Positions 33,666 through 45,093 of a DNA stretch of 64,000 bases are shown here, in pieces; within the stretch, counting starts at the first letter, position 1; the number at the start of each line of letters is the position of its first letter. The stretch is taken from assembly GCA_019973155.2 (NCBI GenBank), contig BPQB01000005.1:806001-870000 (forward strand), read 5' to 3'. Source of the DNA: Phanerochaete sordida (taxonomy: Eukaryota > Basidiomycota > Agaricomycetes > Polyporales > Phanerochaetaceae). The notes under the pieces are model-generated. The model did no database searches. It worked only from the letters and a program-made list of their open reading frames with translations, and was not told the DNA's origin. The position numbers and the translations under genes are program-made.

Positions 33666-34444
33666 GTTGGTCTGCACCTGGTCTGTACGCTAGGAGAGGT
33701 TGGCTCGCGCTTCCTGTGAGCGATGGGACGTCGTGTCGCGGGGCCGCACGTCTGGGGGGTACGCTCGGCATGCACCGCTGTTCTTCTTTTATTATCCATC
33801 TTACCTGTATGCCCCGTATGATAAAACGAATCGCTGTGCATGCTATCTATCTGTTTTGCTGTGAATTTTACTCTGGATCCTCGTAGCTGCTTTGAAGTGA
33901 ACTCGCTTCCGAAATGACGTCTGAAAAATTTGACGCCAAACTGCTCTCAGCCACTTCGTCATCAAAACTCACCGCACCGCTCATCTCTAGTCATGTACTT
34001 GTCAGCGGTGCCGCGACCGTTCGTCTCTCAGCCACCACATACGACATCCTGCTAGCTGGCTGCGCAAGCATACGCCGCTTCGAACAGCTGCCTGGTACCC
34101 ATGTCAAGACGAAGTACCGTTGATAGGGAAAGCCCGAGACCCTCGAGGCAGGTGAATACACTCTTGCACACGCTCAGGTGCGTTCGGGACTGAGCTTATT
34201 TCGATGTAGTGTGGCTCATGACCTGATTCTCTGAAGAGGCGAACAGTTCAGACACCAGCAAAACCTCACCCGCACGTCGACGCACATCACGACCTTCCTG
34301 CAGAACAAACCGACGCTCCCGCTTGCACAGATATTCGGCACAGGCGGCAGCAGCAGCACCGCCGACGATGCGTACGCAGACCCCCTCGCACCCGTACAGC
34401 CCGCACCATTTCGCGAGCCCGGGGCCCCGGGGCACAGGCGAGGC
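33666..34444. other. Region between RPL7 and the LRR-like ORF
   Basis: Contains the RPL7 3' end and an open frame 33914-34123 that could be a first exon of the downstream gene (MTSEKFDAKLLSATSSSKL onwards). A second open block at 34130-34171 reads KPETLEAGEYTLAHAQ and ends at a good GT donor. I could not join these to 34445 in one frame without a forced splice. Confidence 0.4.
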
Positions 34445-35395
34445 ATGCGCCCGCCCGTGACGCTCGTCGAGGGTGTTCCGACGTACGCGTACCCGAACGG
34501 CGCGGTCCCAGGCCCCCGCCCCCCACGCAGCTGGACATCGCTTTTCGACGAGGACGAGCGTCACGGGCAGGCGTGGAGGGCGCGGGCTCTCCGCCTGCTG
34601 TTCGACGACCTCCGTGTGCCGCGCTGGGTGCACGACGTCGAGGTGGAGGACGAGGATGTGCGTACGATCCCGCCGCTTTCCCTGGAGTGCGCACGAATGC
34701 TGCTCGAGATGTACCGAGACTCTGAAGACTGGGCGGAGGTCGCGTCGTATATCCCGACGTACGTGAAGCGGGACCTCGTGCGGTGGTACGCGGTTCGCAG
34801 GCCGCTGGGGAACGCGACATTATATGCGCTGTACGGAGACGAGGCGCATGCCGGCGGAGAACTATTGGTGGTTGGGCCGGAAGCATCGCTCAAGAGGTCT
34901 GCATTGGTGAAGGGCATGTCGTCGCACCATCATCCGCACTCTGTCCATGCGACTGAGGGCGAAAGGACGTCCCACGAAGATGTCGACTCTTGGGACACAC
35001 CGGGCGATCCGGCGACACCACTTGCTGTGCTTGTTCTTATCGCAACCTCTCTGCCGAACGAGCTTGTAACATCTTTGGCCCCCACCATCACACATCTCTC
35101 GCTCATCGCTCTGCCTCAACCCGCACGTGTCTACCGCCTCCCTGAAGTGTGCCCTTTACTAGAGGTGCTCGATCTGTCTTACAATGACTGGCTCAGCGGT
35201 GCCAGCATTACAGCCGAGGGGTCGTTAGAGAGGGTTCCATGGCGCCGATGGAGATACCTGCGCATCCTGGGATTGCGAGAATGTGGCGTCGGAACAGACA
35301 TCGCACAGAAGGTGAATACCGAAAGATGGACAGACGTTGACATTGTAGGTTTAGACCGGCCTGTACTTACAAAAACTTCCCAGAACGAAACATGA
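34445..35395 (+). CDS. Leucine-rich-repeat-like protein, N-terminus unresolved
   Basis: I do not recognise the family. The single open exon encodes at least 316 aa. The C-terminal third has LRR-like spacing (LPNELVTSLAPTITHLSLIA, then CPLLEVLDLSYNDWLSG and LRILGLRECGVG), as in fungal F-box/LRR proteins. The first part is Pro/Arg-rich (TYAYPNGAVPGPRPPRSWTSL) followed by Trp/Glu/Asp-rich helices. The frame stays open upstream to about 34238, where a stop precedes possible acceptors, so residues are missing at the N-terminus. Either an unrecognised exon or a sequence error in this very GC-rich stretch could explain the failed join. Function unknown. Confidence 0.6.
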   Translation: MRPPVTLVEGVPTYAYPNGAVPGPRPPRSWTSLFDEDERHGQAWRARALRLLFDDLRVPRWVHDVEVEDEDVRTIPPLSLECARMLLEMYRDSEDWAEVASYIPTYVKRDLVRWYAVRRPLGNATLYALYGDEAHAGGELLVVGPEASLKRSALVKGMSSHHHPHSVHATEGERTSHEDVDSWDTPGDPATPLAVLVLIATSLPNELVTSLAPTITHLSLIALPQPARVYRLPEVCPLLEVLDLSYNDWLSGASITAEGSLERVPWRRWRYLRILGLRECGVGTDIAQKVNTERWTDVDIVGLDRPVLTKTSQNET

Positions 35396-35550
35396 TATCC
35401 TGGGGCTCCGATGTGTGAGAATAGGGTGATAATGCATAGTGTACAACCGTGTGCTCCCTTGCCTAAGAAACTGTACAAACCAGAAGCTAACAATACACAG
35501 AAAGTCGTGATCATGATGTGGATATCCAAGGTAAAACCTGCACGCGGAGC

Positions 35551-36811
35551 TCATGATTTGGCGTCCAAGTAATCCGTGAGGTCGAAGAGCGGGACAGACT
35601 TACCAAACGCCTTAGTTAGCTAGAAACATAAATCGGGGATACGACACATACCTCGGACGTCAGGCGGTCTTGAGACTTCTTCCCCGCCTCAGCGGAGCTT
35701 TCCGACCTGGCAAGGGTATCAACAGGAGCTGACGGTAGTTTGACTCCTGGCGGCCATTTGCTGGCTGGGGGAGGGCTCGCTCCATGCTCGTGCAGGGCAG
35801 ACCAGATGGTCGTCGTGTACCGGGCAGCCAGCTCGACGCGCGATACTGCCTGCTGGCTGGTACGATCTAGGAAACTATCAGGGTGCGCGTATCGCCGAAG
35901 GTGAGAGTTACGCACATAGTATAGCGCCTTCAATCTGGTCCGCAACGGCTTCTCTTCTCTCCTGAGCAAGGTACGGTGCCATTACACTAGTCTCGGGAAC
36001 AGTATATGCTAGGAGTGCCGTGACCTGGGAAAGCTCTTTGAGGTACAGAGCCCGGTCGGCCGGTTTCGGGAGGGAACTGGCTTCGGAATACAGCCGCTGT
36101 GCTTTGTGCAGCTGCACGAGCTGCTGTTCGCTAAACTCCTCCTCCGGCCTTCGCTCTGTGGGAGCGACGACGGGTAGAGGGGACAAGGGCACCTTGGCAC
36201 CTGGGTGGTGGTATGGCAACGGTACCGTACGCGAGGACTCGATGAAGTCGAGGATGCGGAGATTAAGGAGAAGATGTAGCGAGTCGACGGACGTGGAGGG
36301 GACGTAAGCGAAGGCTCCAGCCTCCGTAGAAGGTAGGACAGTAGGTGAAGTCGGGTCGAGGACAGAGGTGAAATGTGTATTGAGCAGGCGAATGGCATCG
36401 TCTACTCTGCCAGAGAGTATGTGGACGCGGATGTCTGTCGATAGTCAGTCGCACGAGCCCGTGAGGCGTTCGGCGCTTTGTACTCACCTCGCCGAAGCTC
36501 TGCTTGTGTCAGCTTCTCGTCCATCGTCTCTGCGAGGGGATCACGATGGCCCGTCTCCCCCAGCGACATGAGCTCGTCCCCGTCCGAGTCCACATGTTTG
36601 ACTGCTGAGTCGCGCACGAACGCCCGAGCTGTACTGGTGTACGCGCCGTGGCAGAGGTAGTCAAAGACAAGGCTGCGCTGCAGTTGCGTGTCTCAGCTGA
36701 CGGGTACAGCGGTGCACGGCGAGTACGTACGAGGTCGTCCGGAGTGGGGGAGAAGAACCTCTTGCTCTGGACGGACGGCTTGTCCTTGGTCGGAGGCGTC
36801 CACCGCTTCAT
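35551..36811 (-). CDS. LisH-CTLH-CRA domain protein (RanBPM/GID-complex type)
   Basis: About 354 aa in five minus-strand exons: 36731-36811, 36488-36677, 35916-36434, 35652-35866, 35551-35610. A LisH-like helix (LVFDYLCHGAYTSTARAFVR) is followed by CTLH helices with DIRVHILSGRVDDAIRLL and LLLNLRILDFIESS. A CRA segment follows (LYSEASSLPKPADRALYLKE). These modules build the GID/CTLH E3 ligase, and the order matches the C-terminal half of RanBP9/Gid1, but no SPRY domain precedes it. The last exon could instead begin at 35619, adding three residues but leaving only a 32-nt intron. The gene is head-to-head with the channel gene across 200 bp. Confidence 0.75.
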
Positions 36812-37011
36812 TGGGATGTGCGATGATGGCTGCGGGAAAGGACCTGTATGGCTTCAACTTGGCGCCCGCGTGCCATGACGCGCCCACGGAGGCAGAGCTC
36901 TCTCCCGTCGACCCGCGGCCACCGCGATCCCCTCAGCCTCGCTGCCTCTCCTCGTGCTGCGTGCTCAGCGCGCCGCATTATTTGCCCAGTCGTCACGTCT
37001 CCCTCGCGCCC
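36812..37011. promoter_or_regulatory. Divergent promoter region CTLH protein / OSCA channel
   Basis: 200 bp between opposed start codons. No TATA box is evident; both core promoters must lie here or in the flanking exons. Confidence 0.35.
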
Positions 37012-40000
37012 ATGCTGCTGGACTGGCTTGCCACAACAGCCGCTATCGTCCTCTCCGATGACGACTCGGATGGCCCCAAGCTACCACCCGGGACGCCCCC
37101 AACACGTACGCGTCTTTCTGCCACGACCAGAGGCTCTGCTGACAGGCCCAAATTTGCAGTGAAATACGATGGACCATGGTTCACAACGCAGCTTACCCTG
37201 TCTGCAACCATTGGCGTCTTCTCTCTGCTCATCTTCTCGTACTGTCGCACGAGGTGGCCTCTGCTCTTCGCACCGCGTACAAAATTGAAAGGTACGCGTA
37301 GTCCAAGCCTCCGATGTATACCTCAACTCATGACACGCGCTCTACAGCATTTTCTCCTCATGAAGCACACGCACACAACACATTCTTTGGATGGATCATA
37401 CCCACAATCCGGATATCTGAGTACACGGTCTTGCAAATCGTGGGTCTGGACGCCGCGGTAGTGAGTCACACGGTGGTTTTACGTGCAAGAGCAGCGCTCA
37501 TTGCGTCTCTTTTGAACAGCTGCTCAATTTCTACAAAATGGCCTTCTCGCTCTTTTCTGTATGCTCCTTGTTCGCGGTCGCGGTACTGATGCCCATCAAC
37601 CTTAAAGTGAGTGAGGACGTTTTGGACTACCTCGCTGTTTTGACCTCACACGACACAGCACAATATCGACATTGGAGACGGCAGGGACGATGATAAGGAA
37701 GAGACTCTCATGTCCCTTGCGTTCGCGAACGGCACAGTACCAATAACGCCCGGCAAAGACTGGCTGGACCTCATCAGCGATGCCAATTCCTACCTCACGC
37801 TCCACCTATTGACCACCTACCTCTTCACCATCATCACACTCTACTTCATCCATCGGAACTACAAGAAGTTCATTCGCGCGCGCCAGCTCTTCTCGCTCGA
37901 GCTTGTGCACTCCATCTCGGCGCGCACGGTCATGGTCACGGAGCTGCCCCCGCACCTTCGGAACGAGCGTGCCCTGGCGGAGTACTTTGAGTCAATGAAC
38001 CTGGCCGTCGAAAGTGTGAGCGTGTGTCGCGAAGTCGAGTCGCTCAAGAAGCTGCTGGACAGGCGCACTGCGGCGCTGCTCAAGCTCGAGCGGGAGTGGG
38101 TGCACTACCTTGGAAACCCCAGCCGTGCCGTCGAAGCCGACAGAGTCGAGCAGCCCCTCGTCGACATCGAGAGCAACCATCCCGAGGGGGCGGAGCGGCA
38201 GCGTCTGGTCGTGCCCAACCGCAAGCGTCCGACGATGCGTCCGCATTGGTGTGGTCCCACGGTCGACGCGCTGCAGTACCTGGAGGATAAGTTCAAAGAG
38301 GCCGACCTCGCCGTACTCAAGCGACGTTTATCGGGCAAGTTCAAGCCAACCCATGCGGCGTTCATAACGTTCGAGAAAATGTCCAGCGCAGTAAGTACAG
38401 TAACGGACTGTACCTAAGACACGTCCTCACCAATTGTTACAGCAAATTGCGGTTCAAACCGTCCATGCGCCCACCCCCACACAAGCCACCACGCGCCTTG
38501 CACCTGAGCCACGGGACATCATCTGGGCGAACATGTCGCTTCCACCTGGTTCTGCGGCCGCGCGCGACTGGCTCGTCATGGGCTCAATGGTGTTGCTACT
38601 ATTCTTCTGGATCATTCCTGTGACTGCCCTCGCTGGTCTGCTGAGTTACAAGGAGATCAAGAAAACGTGGCCAGCTCTTGCGAAACTCATCGACGCCAAT
38701 GCGCAGATCGGAGCAATTGTGCAGAACTCGCTTCCCTCGATCGCAGTCATCTCGCTAAACGCTTGTCTACCATTCTTGCTCGAAGGTCAGTCCCAAGCAA
38801 GCTGTCCGTCGAGCGACACACTGACGAGATCTTGTAGGGTTGACCTACATACAAGGCTACAAGGCTCGTAGCTGGATCGAATACTCGCTGCTGAAGAAAT
38901 ATTTCCTCTTTCTGCTGATCAACGTCGTCTTCATCTTCCTGTTCGCCAGCACGTACTGGCAGCTCGTACGAGATCTCGCGAACTCGCCGGCAAAGATTCC
39001 GGAGAAGCTTGCTGCAGCACTCCAGCAGGGTAATGCTAGGTATGTCCTTAGGCTTTCGCGAAAACGTAAAGAGTTCATATCTCGCGAACAGGCACTTCTT
39101 CGTGTCCTACGTAATTCTGCAAGGTATTGGTATCATGCCGCTACAGCTGCTCAATCTCGGTGTTATCATCCCTCGTATCTTCTACCGAATGTTTATCACT
39201 CGCACGCCTCGCGACTATGCGGAACTTAATGCGCCACCAATGATCAACTACGGCATCGTCTACCCGCAAGGCATCCTCATCTTTGTCATCACACTGCTGT
39301 ACAGCGTCATCCAACCCCTCATCGTCATCTTCGGAGCGATATACTTTGGTACTGCCTACCTTGTATACAAGTATAAGCTACTGTTTGGTGAGCATGTCGA
39401 CCTATGCCATAGCTCACGTACGAGTTGCTGACCACGGACTCAGTCTTCTACAAACCCTACGAGTCGCAAGGACAGGCTTGGCCCATTACCTTCACCCGAC
39501 TTGTCCTGGGAATCATCATCTACCTCATCTTCATGTCCGGCATCTTTATCCTGCGAAAGGCCTACGTCCTTTCGACGCTTCTGGCCCCCTTGTTGGCCTT
39601 CGTACTGCTCTGGGCCTGGTTCACGGTCAAGAAGTTCAAGCCCCTCAGCAAATATGTGGCTCTCAGCTCAATATACGAAGTACAGAAAGGCGCAGACTCC
39701 GCCGAAGTCCTAAGGTTGAGGGAAGGACATCCCGTCACATGGTCCCAAAGCTACCTGAACCACAGGCGGTACGCGCAGAACGATGATACGCTCTATGTCG
39801 CGCCAGAAGACGAACGGACGGACTACTCGCAGCCTCCCATGGCAAACTGGTACCCGGGCGTGCTGAATACTGGAAAGCGGAGATACGGCCACCCTGCACT
39901 CAACGGAATCCTCCCACAGCCGTGGCTACCGCTAAAGAAGGGCCAGACGCTGCAGAATGGTCCACCAGCGGCGCCCATTACCTCGCCTTCCGATACCACG

Positions 40001-40414
40001 CCTGCTGTCGTGCTGACTCTGCGCAAACGCCGCAGCGCCGTGGTACGAACCACGCCGACGCGCTCACAGACGGAGCCCGTGCCCCGCGCGCTAGATGACG
40101 CAACGCTGAACCCGTGGCAAGACGCACCGCCTGCGAGACAGCGGCAGCTGCACCACCGCTTGAGCTTCGATCATGCGTCTGGCGTGATCATGCTTCCCGA
40201 GGACGGCGCGTGGCTCGACGAGGAGAGCGACTCGGACGAAGACACCGGGACCGCGCACAACGTCCAGGTGTTGCACGCGGAGGTGGCCTCTCACACTGGG
40301 GAGGAACCGACGGAGACGAGTGCGCTGCAGGCGAGCCCCGGCGGGCGGCGGTATGGGACGTACTACCATCATCCTGAGCGGCGCAAGCGGGCAGATTCGC
40401 GCACGCTCAGTTAG
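37012..40414 (+). CDS. OSCA/TMEM63/CSC1-family cation channel
   Basis: Mechanosensitive/osmosensitive channel of 989 aa. Exons: 37012-37105, 37160-37291, 37348-37460, 37520-37606, 37659-38390, 38443-38785, 38838-39039, 39092-39387, 39444-40414. TM0 has LTLSATIGVFSLLIFSYCR, then the family's RTKLKAFSPHEAHAHNTFFG. The cytosolic loop shows ARTVMVTELPPHLRNERAL and HAAFITFEKMSSAQ. The pore region has the 7TM block (WIEYSLLKKYFLFLLINVVF, GIVYPQGILIFVITLLYSVI, AYLVYKYKLLFVFYKPYES). A disordered acidic C-terminus of about 280 residues is typical of fungal members. Intron 1 is 54 nt and open in frame; splicing is assumed because donor, branch (CTGAC) and acceptor are good. Confidence 0.9.
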
Positions 40415-40718
40415 GTGGAGGGTTTTGAGGTTGCTGTATGACTTTTACGAAGTTTCCTGGTATGACACTTACGAGCTGTGGGTACAAGTAGAACCATCTT
40501 TTTTGGATACTTAGATCTAAAATAATTGGTCTGTGTTATTCTTCTCCGCGAAGACGAGGCGTGCGACGCGTCAACGTACGCGTGAGGTCACAGGTGACCA
40601 TGCGTGACGGCACGTTTCTCGGCGCGTAAAGTTTGGCGCGAATTACTCTCTCGTCGCGACCACCGCCACCTTTCACGCTTCACTCTGAGCTACAATCTTC
40701 GAGATACTTCACAGAGAT
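40415..40718 (+). promoter_or_regulatory. RPA32 promoter with MCB and E2F-like sites
   Basis: ACGCGT occurs twice, at 40566-40571 and 40578-40583, and TTTGGCGCGAA at 40632-40642 matches the E2F consensus TTTSSCGC. In fungi ACGCGT is the MluI cell-cycle box read by MBF (Mbp1-Swi6), which drives replication genes at G1/S. Spacing from the RPA32 start is about 150, 140 and 80 bp. Binding is inferred from motif identity and gene function. Confidence 0.6.
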
Positions 40719-41833
40719 ATGAGCCAATGTAAGTCCCTGTACCTCGATCTACACGCGTGGCGCGGCCCTCAACCTCGTCAGACAACGATTACTACGCAAA
40801 CAAGGGCGAGGGCGGAGGCTTCATGGCATCTCCGGGTGGATTCGATAGCCCATCAAGCGCAGCCAGGGTGCGTGAACGAGGAAAAGCAACGGCGTGATTG
40901 TGCTGATGGTGTCCACAGAGGCAAAACGCGCAACAGGCTCTGCGTCCTGTGACCATCTCCCAGCTAGCCCGGGCGTCACAAGCCCACGCGGATGCCGAGT
41001 TCAGGATCGACGACATGGAAATTGGACAGGTCAGACATGTCTGGACTGCGTCAGACCGAGTGTTAAAGCGGGTGCTGGGTAGATCACCTTGGTCGGACAG
41101 GTTATGCAGGTCAAGAACCAGGCAACCAACAGCACGTACGTCCTGGATGATGGAACTGGTCGCTTCGAGGCGCGCCACTGGAACGATGCGAATGCAGGAG
41201 AGGATGAGCGGGGGATCAAGTACGTGTGCCATTGGTGTCTATAACCTAACCTGCTAATTTGCGCAGAGAGAACGCATATATGCGCGTCATGGGCACCCTC
41301 AAGTCGTTCGGTGGCAGGACATATATCAATGCGACGCATATACGGCCATGCAAGGACAAGCACGAGCAGGATTTCCACGTTCTGGAAGCGATGACCGTGA
41401 CATTGACACTCCAGCGCGGACCAGTATGTTCTTGTTACCTGTGCTGACCGCCCCGCCGGCTTACGCGATCCGCAGCCTGGCCAGCAGCAAAACGGACACG
41501 CGTCTATACAACAAGCAGGCGCAAACGGCTCTTCAGCGTACACTGTTCAGGCGTCGACAAATGGCACCAACGACCAGTGGGCGTTCCTTCCGGAGCTGCA
41601 GCGCAAGATCGTCCATTTCATTCTCTCGCAACCCAATCACACGGACGGCGTTCACGTCAGCGCCGTTGCTCGTGCGATCGGGCAAGATGCTCAAGGAATC
41701 AGGTGGGTGCCACCGATGCCTGCGACATAAGCTGCAGCTGATGTCCGTATACAGCTTGGCACTTGATCAGCTCATGGACGAGGGCCACGTCTACACGACT
41801 TCTGACGAGAGCCACTTCGACGTGTCTGTCTAA
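40719..41833 (+). CDS. RFA2: Replication protein A 32 kDa subunit (RPA2/Rfa2)
   Basis: Middle subunit of the single-strand DNA binding complex RPA, 268 aa. Exons: 40719-40728, 40782-40867, 40919-41029, 41083-41219, 41267-41423, 41476-41702, 41755-41833. The Gly/Ser-rich N-terminus (YYANKGEGGGFMASPGGFDS) corresponds to the phosphorylated tail. The OB fold runs through ALRPVTISQLARASQAHADA, ITLVGQVMQVKNQATNSTYV and AYMRVMGTLKSFGGRTYI. The C-terminal winged helix (LQRKIVHFILSQPN to HVYTTSDESHFDVSV) recruits repair factors. The first coding exon is only 10 nt. A divergent relative follows 368 bp downstream. Confidence 0.95.
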
Positions 41834-42201
41834 CTCCTGCCCTGTCGTTTGCACGCACGAAGCGTGTCCGTTGATCGTGCTGCTTGCCGCCTGCGTAGCT
41901 CTGCTCCCAGTTTCCATCGCTGTCCCTGTCTGTATTTATAGTATCTACGAAGGCATCTTGATCCTGGACTTCACCGTACGTTTATAGCGCTAGACGTACC
42001 GGCCCCCTTTTCTCTATTCGAGCTGAGGACGTACGTAAACGCGTGAACGTTTGCTATCTATGCAAGGCGGCCCTATTAGAGTCGCCTATTGCGTGGGACC
42101 TGACCAGACTGGACCGCTTACTATTGATTGTTCTGTCTACAAAGCTTCCATAGTCGAGTGGCCATCACGCTCTGATCTAGTGTATTATAGCTCAGTCTAA
42201 C
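41834..42201 (+). promoter_or_regulatory. Promoter region of the RPA32-like paralogue, one MCB
   Basis: 368 bp with a single ACGCGT (42039-42044, preceded by AA) about 160 bp before the paralogue start. That is the same G1/S-type element found twice before RPA32. The rest shows no recognisable feature. Confidence 0.5.
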
Positions 42202-43662
42202 ATGGCTGACGAAGAAGTCATTGCTGAGAACATGGACATCGACCACGATGATGACGGCACCGCCGGTAAGATGAGCGCGTCCGCGGTCAGTACTCTTCCT
42301 CCTCGCATTCCTTCGATATGCTTACGCACACACTCAGGATGCCTTAGTTCATGTTACGCTATTCCAAATACTCCATGCTACGCAGCCATACCCTGACAAG
42401 GACGCGCCGTGGTATATCAATGGGCGAGAAGTCCGGCGAGTGCGCCCTCCCTCGCTTTGCCATCCCATCTAAGCGAGTCTCATATTCGCTCGCAGATTAT
42501 TGTGGTCGCATCCGTCATCTCCGAAGGCGTGAAGCCCGAGTCGGGCGTCGCATGGTACCGGCTTGTGGACGGATCGAACAGCGTTGGGCGCACCGTGTCC
42601 GCGCTGCGCTTCACCGAGGATCCAGGCAACACACGCGTCCTCCCCCCGCCGGCGCCGGACTTCGTGCCTCGGCATGTTTATGTACGCATCGTGGGGCACC
42701 TGACGGCGGACAGAGGGGCCAATGCGGCGATGATACGTGTGGACGCGCTGCAAGTCGTGAAGGACAGGAACGAGGCGTCGGCGCACTTTTTGAATGCAGC
42801 GTATGCGCAGTTGTGTTACGAGCGGGGACCGCCGGTGCGTGCACTGCACCGACAACTGCTATGTGTTCTGAATGGCCTTCAGCCCCTAGAGGTCTTGCGG
42901 GGCCTTGCAGATAGCGCAGCTGCGCCCCCAGGGCCTGCGCCGAATAGCACCCAACATAACCCCAAGCCTGCGCCCGGAACAAGCACTTCTGCTAATCGCG
43001 CGCCACCACCGGATGCCTCACACGTCCCGCCTCCCCAAGCCAGACCATCCACGCCTCCGCCGACAGCAGGGCCCAGCACCACGGTACCCACCGCGCCCTC
43101 ACGCCCAGCCGGGAGCGACATCAACCAGGAACCCGCCGCGGAGCGTCCTCCTGCGCCGCCGCGGCCGTCCAGTGCTCAAGCGTCCGGTGCAACCGCGGCC
43201 CACAATCCATTCCCCAGCGCGCCGCCGCGCACGCCGACGAAGCGGAGTAAGGACCGCGCCGCGCCCGGGTCGCCGTTCACGCCGCGCACGGAGCGGAAGT
43301 TCCGCAAACTGAGCACGGCGGACCCACTCTCGGGCCTCACGTTACTGCAGCGTGAGATCTTGCTCCAAATTATGAACGCGACGGAGAAGAATCCGGAGTA
43401 TGGGATCGACGTGACCGCCCTGGCGGCCCACCTTGCGGAGAACGGCTTCGTCACGTCGGACGATGCACTCAACATCACGTACGTATATCCTGTTGATATT
43501 TGGTTGTCGTGACGGAGGCTGACTGCGCGCAGGGCTGCCCTGGACTTCCTTATGGAAGGAGAGCATATCATTGCGGATCAGGATGCGCTTTCATACCGTA
43601 TGGCCGACGCCAAAGGAAAGAGGCCTGCATATAGTTATGAAGGTTTATCTTCTGGTCGGTGA
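42202..43662 (+). CDS. Divergent RPA32-like OB-fold and winged-helix protein
   Basis: A 432-aa protein with the RPA32 architecture. Exons: 42202-42285, 42338-42439, 42496-43478, 43533-43662. After an acidic leader (EEVIAENMDIDHDDD), DALVHVTLFQILHATQPYPD and IIVVASVISEGV line up with the start of the RPA32 OB fold. HVYVRIVGHL and ASAHFLNAAYAQL match its end. The C-terminus LLQREILLQIMNATEK to GEHIIADQDALSYRM is the RPA32-type winged helix. A Pro/Ala-rich linker of about 130 residues separates the two domains and carries a CDK-type TPTKR. Residues of the ssDNA-contact region differ widely from RPA32. It could form an alternative RPA, or be a non-replicative relative; function unknown. Confidence 0.75.
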
Positions 43663-43773
43663 AGGACATTTACGCGTACTGTTTGGAAGGATATCTCTGT
43701 ATATACTCAACGGCCCAGATCATGTAGTTCTAGATTAGTGCTCAGATCTCGGATACCCATGTACCATCTACCA

Positions 43774-44883
43774 CTATGCTTCAGCATCATTGACATGCAC
43801 AGTCTGCAGCAACTCTACAGCGTCTTTCGCGATCTCGTCATGCATCTTGCTCGTCGGATGAATGTGGTCAACCCAGATCGACCCACCGCGCCTCTTAACA
43901 TCGGCAGGGCTGAAGCCGCAGGCGGCGGGGTCGTTGAGGACACGGGTGAATGTCGCCCATGACGAATAGATGACAAGCGTCGCATCAGTGCGCGTCTTGA
44001 CGAAGTCTGCGGCGCGAGCACGGAGGCAGTCGTTCCACTCCTCGAAAGACAGCTTGCCGCGTGGGGGCATACTCACTATGTAGGGATAAAATGTTAATAC
44101 CACTGTCTTCGTCTCGAAGTATAGGGCTGGACCTTACTCGCTGGCGAGCGGTGCATGGGGGGTATGTCGATGAGCATCATGTTGCGTGCGCCGGCCTTGA
44201 AGAGTATGTCTATCAAGCCGAAGAGCTTGGTCACCTTGGGCGAGATTCTGTCTGCTGCGGAATACCTGCGAATTCAACGGTAAGTACGCAGCTGTGGCGC
44301 AAGTACTCACGCGTCTTACCCGCAATCATTAATACCGACCCAGATCGCTTCGGACGAATGGACGTAAGGTGATGCAGGGGAAGGTGTACTCAGGTTGAAC
44401 GCCGCACCGAACAACGTATCGTTGCTGTTCCAAACAGTGTCGGACGTTTGTAGCTCTCTGTCGAGGTTATTCTGCAGCAACCCTTTCGCGACGTTGTCTG
44501 CAAGATTCGGAAGGAACTCTCGCTTGATTTGCCGTTCAACACCATCTGTCGTGTCTCCGCCTCGCGCGAAGTCGTACACGACAAGTCGCGTCTGGTCCTT
44601 GAGCCGTGTGACAAAGTGCCCGACCCAGTTCGGCTGGCCGTCCTCTGCGTAGGTTAAGCCAGGGAATGGCACACCGAGAGGTTCGTCCACAGATGGAAGT
44701 GGCGATGTCCTGAAGTCGTAGCCGACGTCGCAGTAGGAATCACCCCTGCAAGCAGTGAGCAACGCCACAAAGTCCATCGCCACCTTGTACCTACAGGACA
44801 ATCAAGGTCTTGACCCCAGATAGCCCAGGCCAGCTTGAGCTGACTTGCACAACGGTCGAAGAGTACCTCCACGGACGATCCAT
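43774..44883 (-). CDS. GDSL/SGNH esterase (CE16-like), copy 1
   Basis: Serine hydrolase of 314 aa resembling fungal acetylesterases of family CE16. Minus-strand exons: 44795-44883, 44320-44745, 44138-44265, 43774-44075. Block I is LGDSYCDVGY (nucleophile Ser33), block III WVGINDCG, and block V WVDHIHP supplies the Asp and His. PSVDEPLGVPFPG and PNWVGHFV are family-typical. No signal peptide follows the chosen start (MDRPWRYSSTVVQVSSSWPG), which sets it apart from secreted CE16 enzymes; a more distal leader exon cannot be excluded. A second copy lies 210 bp upstream on the same strand. Substrate is unknown. Confidence 0.85.
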
Positions 44884-45093
44884 CGTGCTCTAGTTTGGGC
44901 CTTGGGGTCAGAAGGAGAGTTGAGTCAACGAGGCGGGCATGTCGACTCAGCATCACGGGTATCCACTGCGGATCCGAAGAGGATCACACTTCCCATCGTA
45001 GTATGGTACAAACAACGGTCCGAAATTGGGTATTCTCCGTAATCAATACAGGCGGCCGACTGAATCCAGCAAGTAAGGCGCGTAGCCGCGGGA

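Noticed and set aside
35620..35651. 32-nt last intron for the CTLH gene
   Set aside because: Too short for reliable splicing; the 41-nt alternative ending at 35611 was preferred, although both keep frame.
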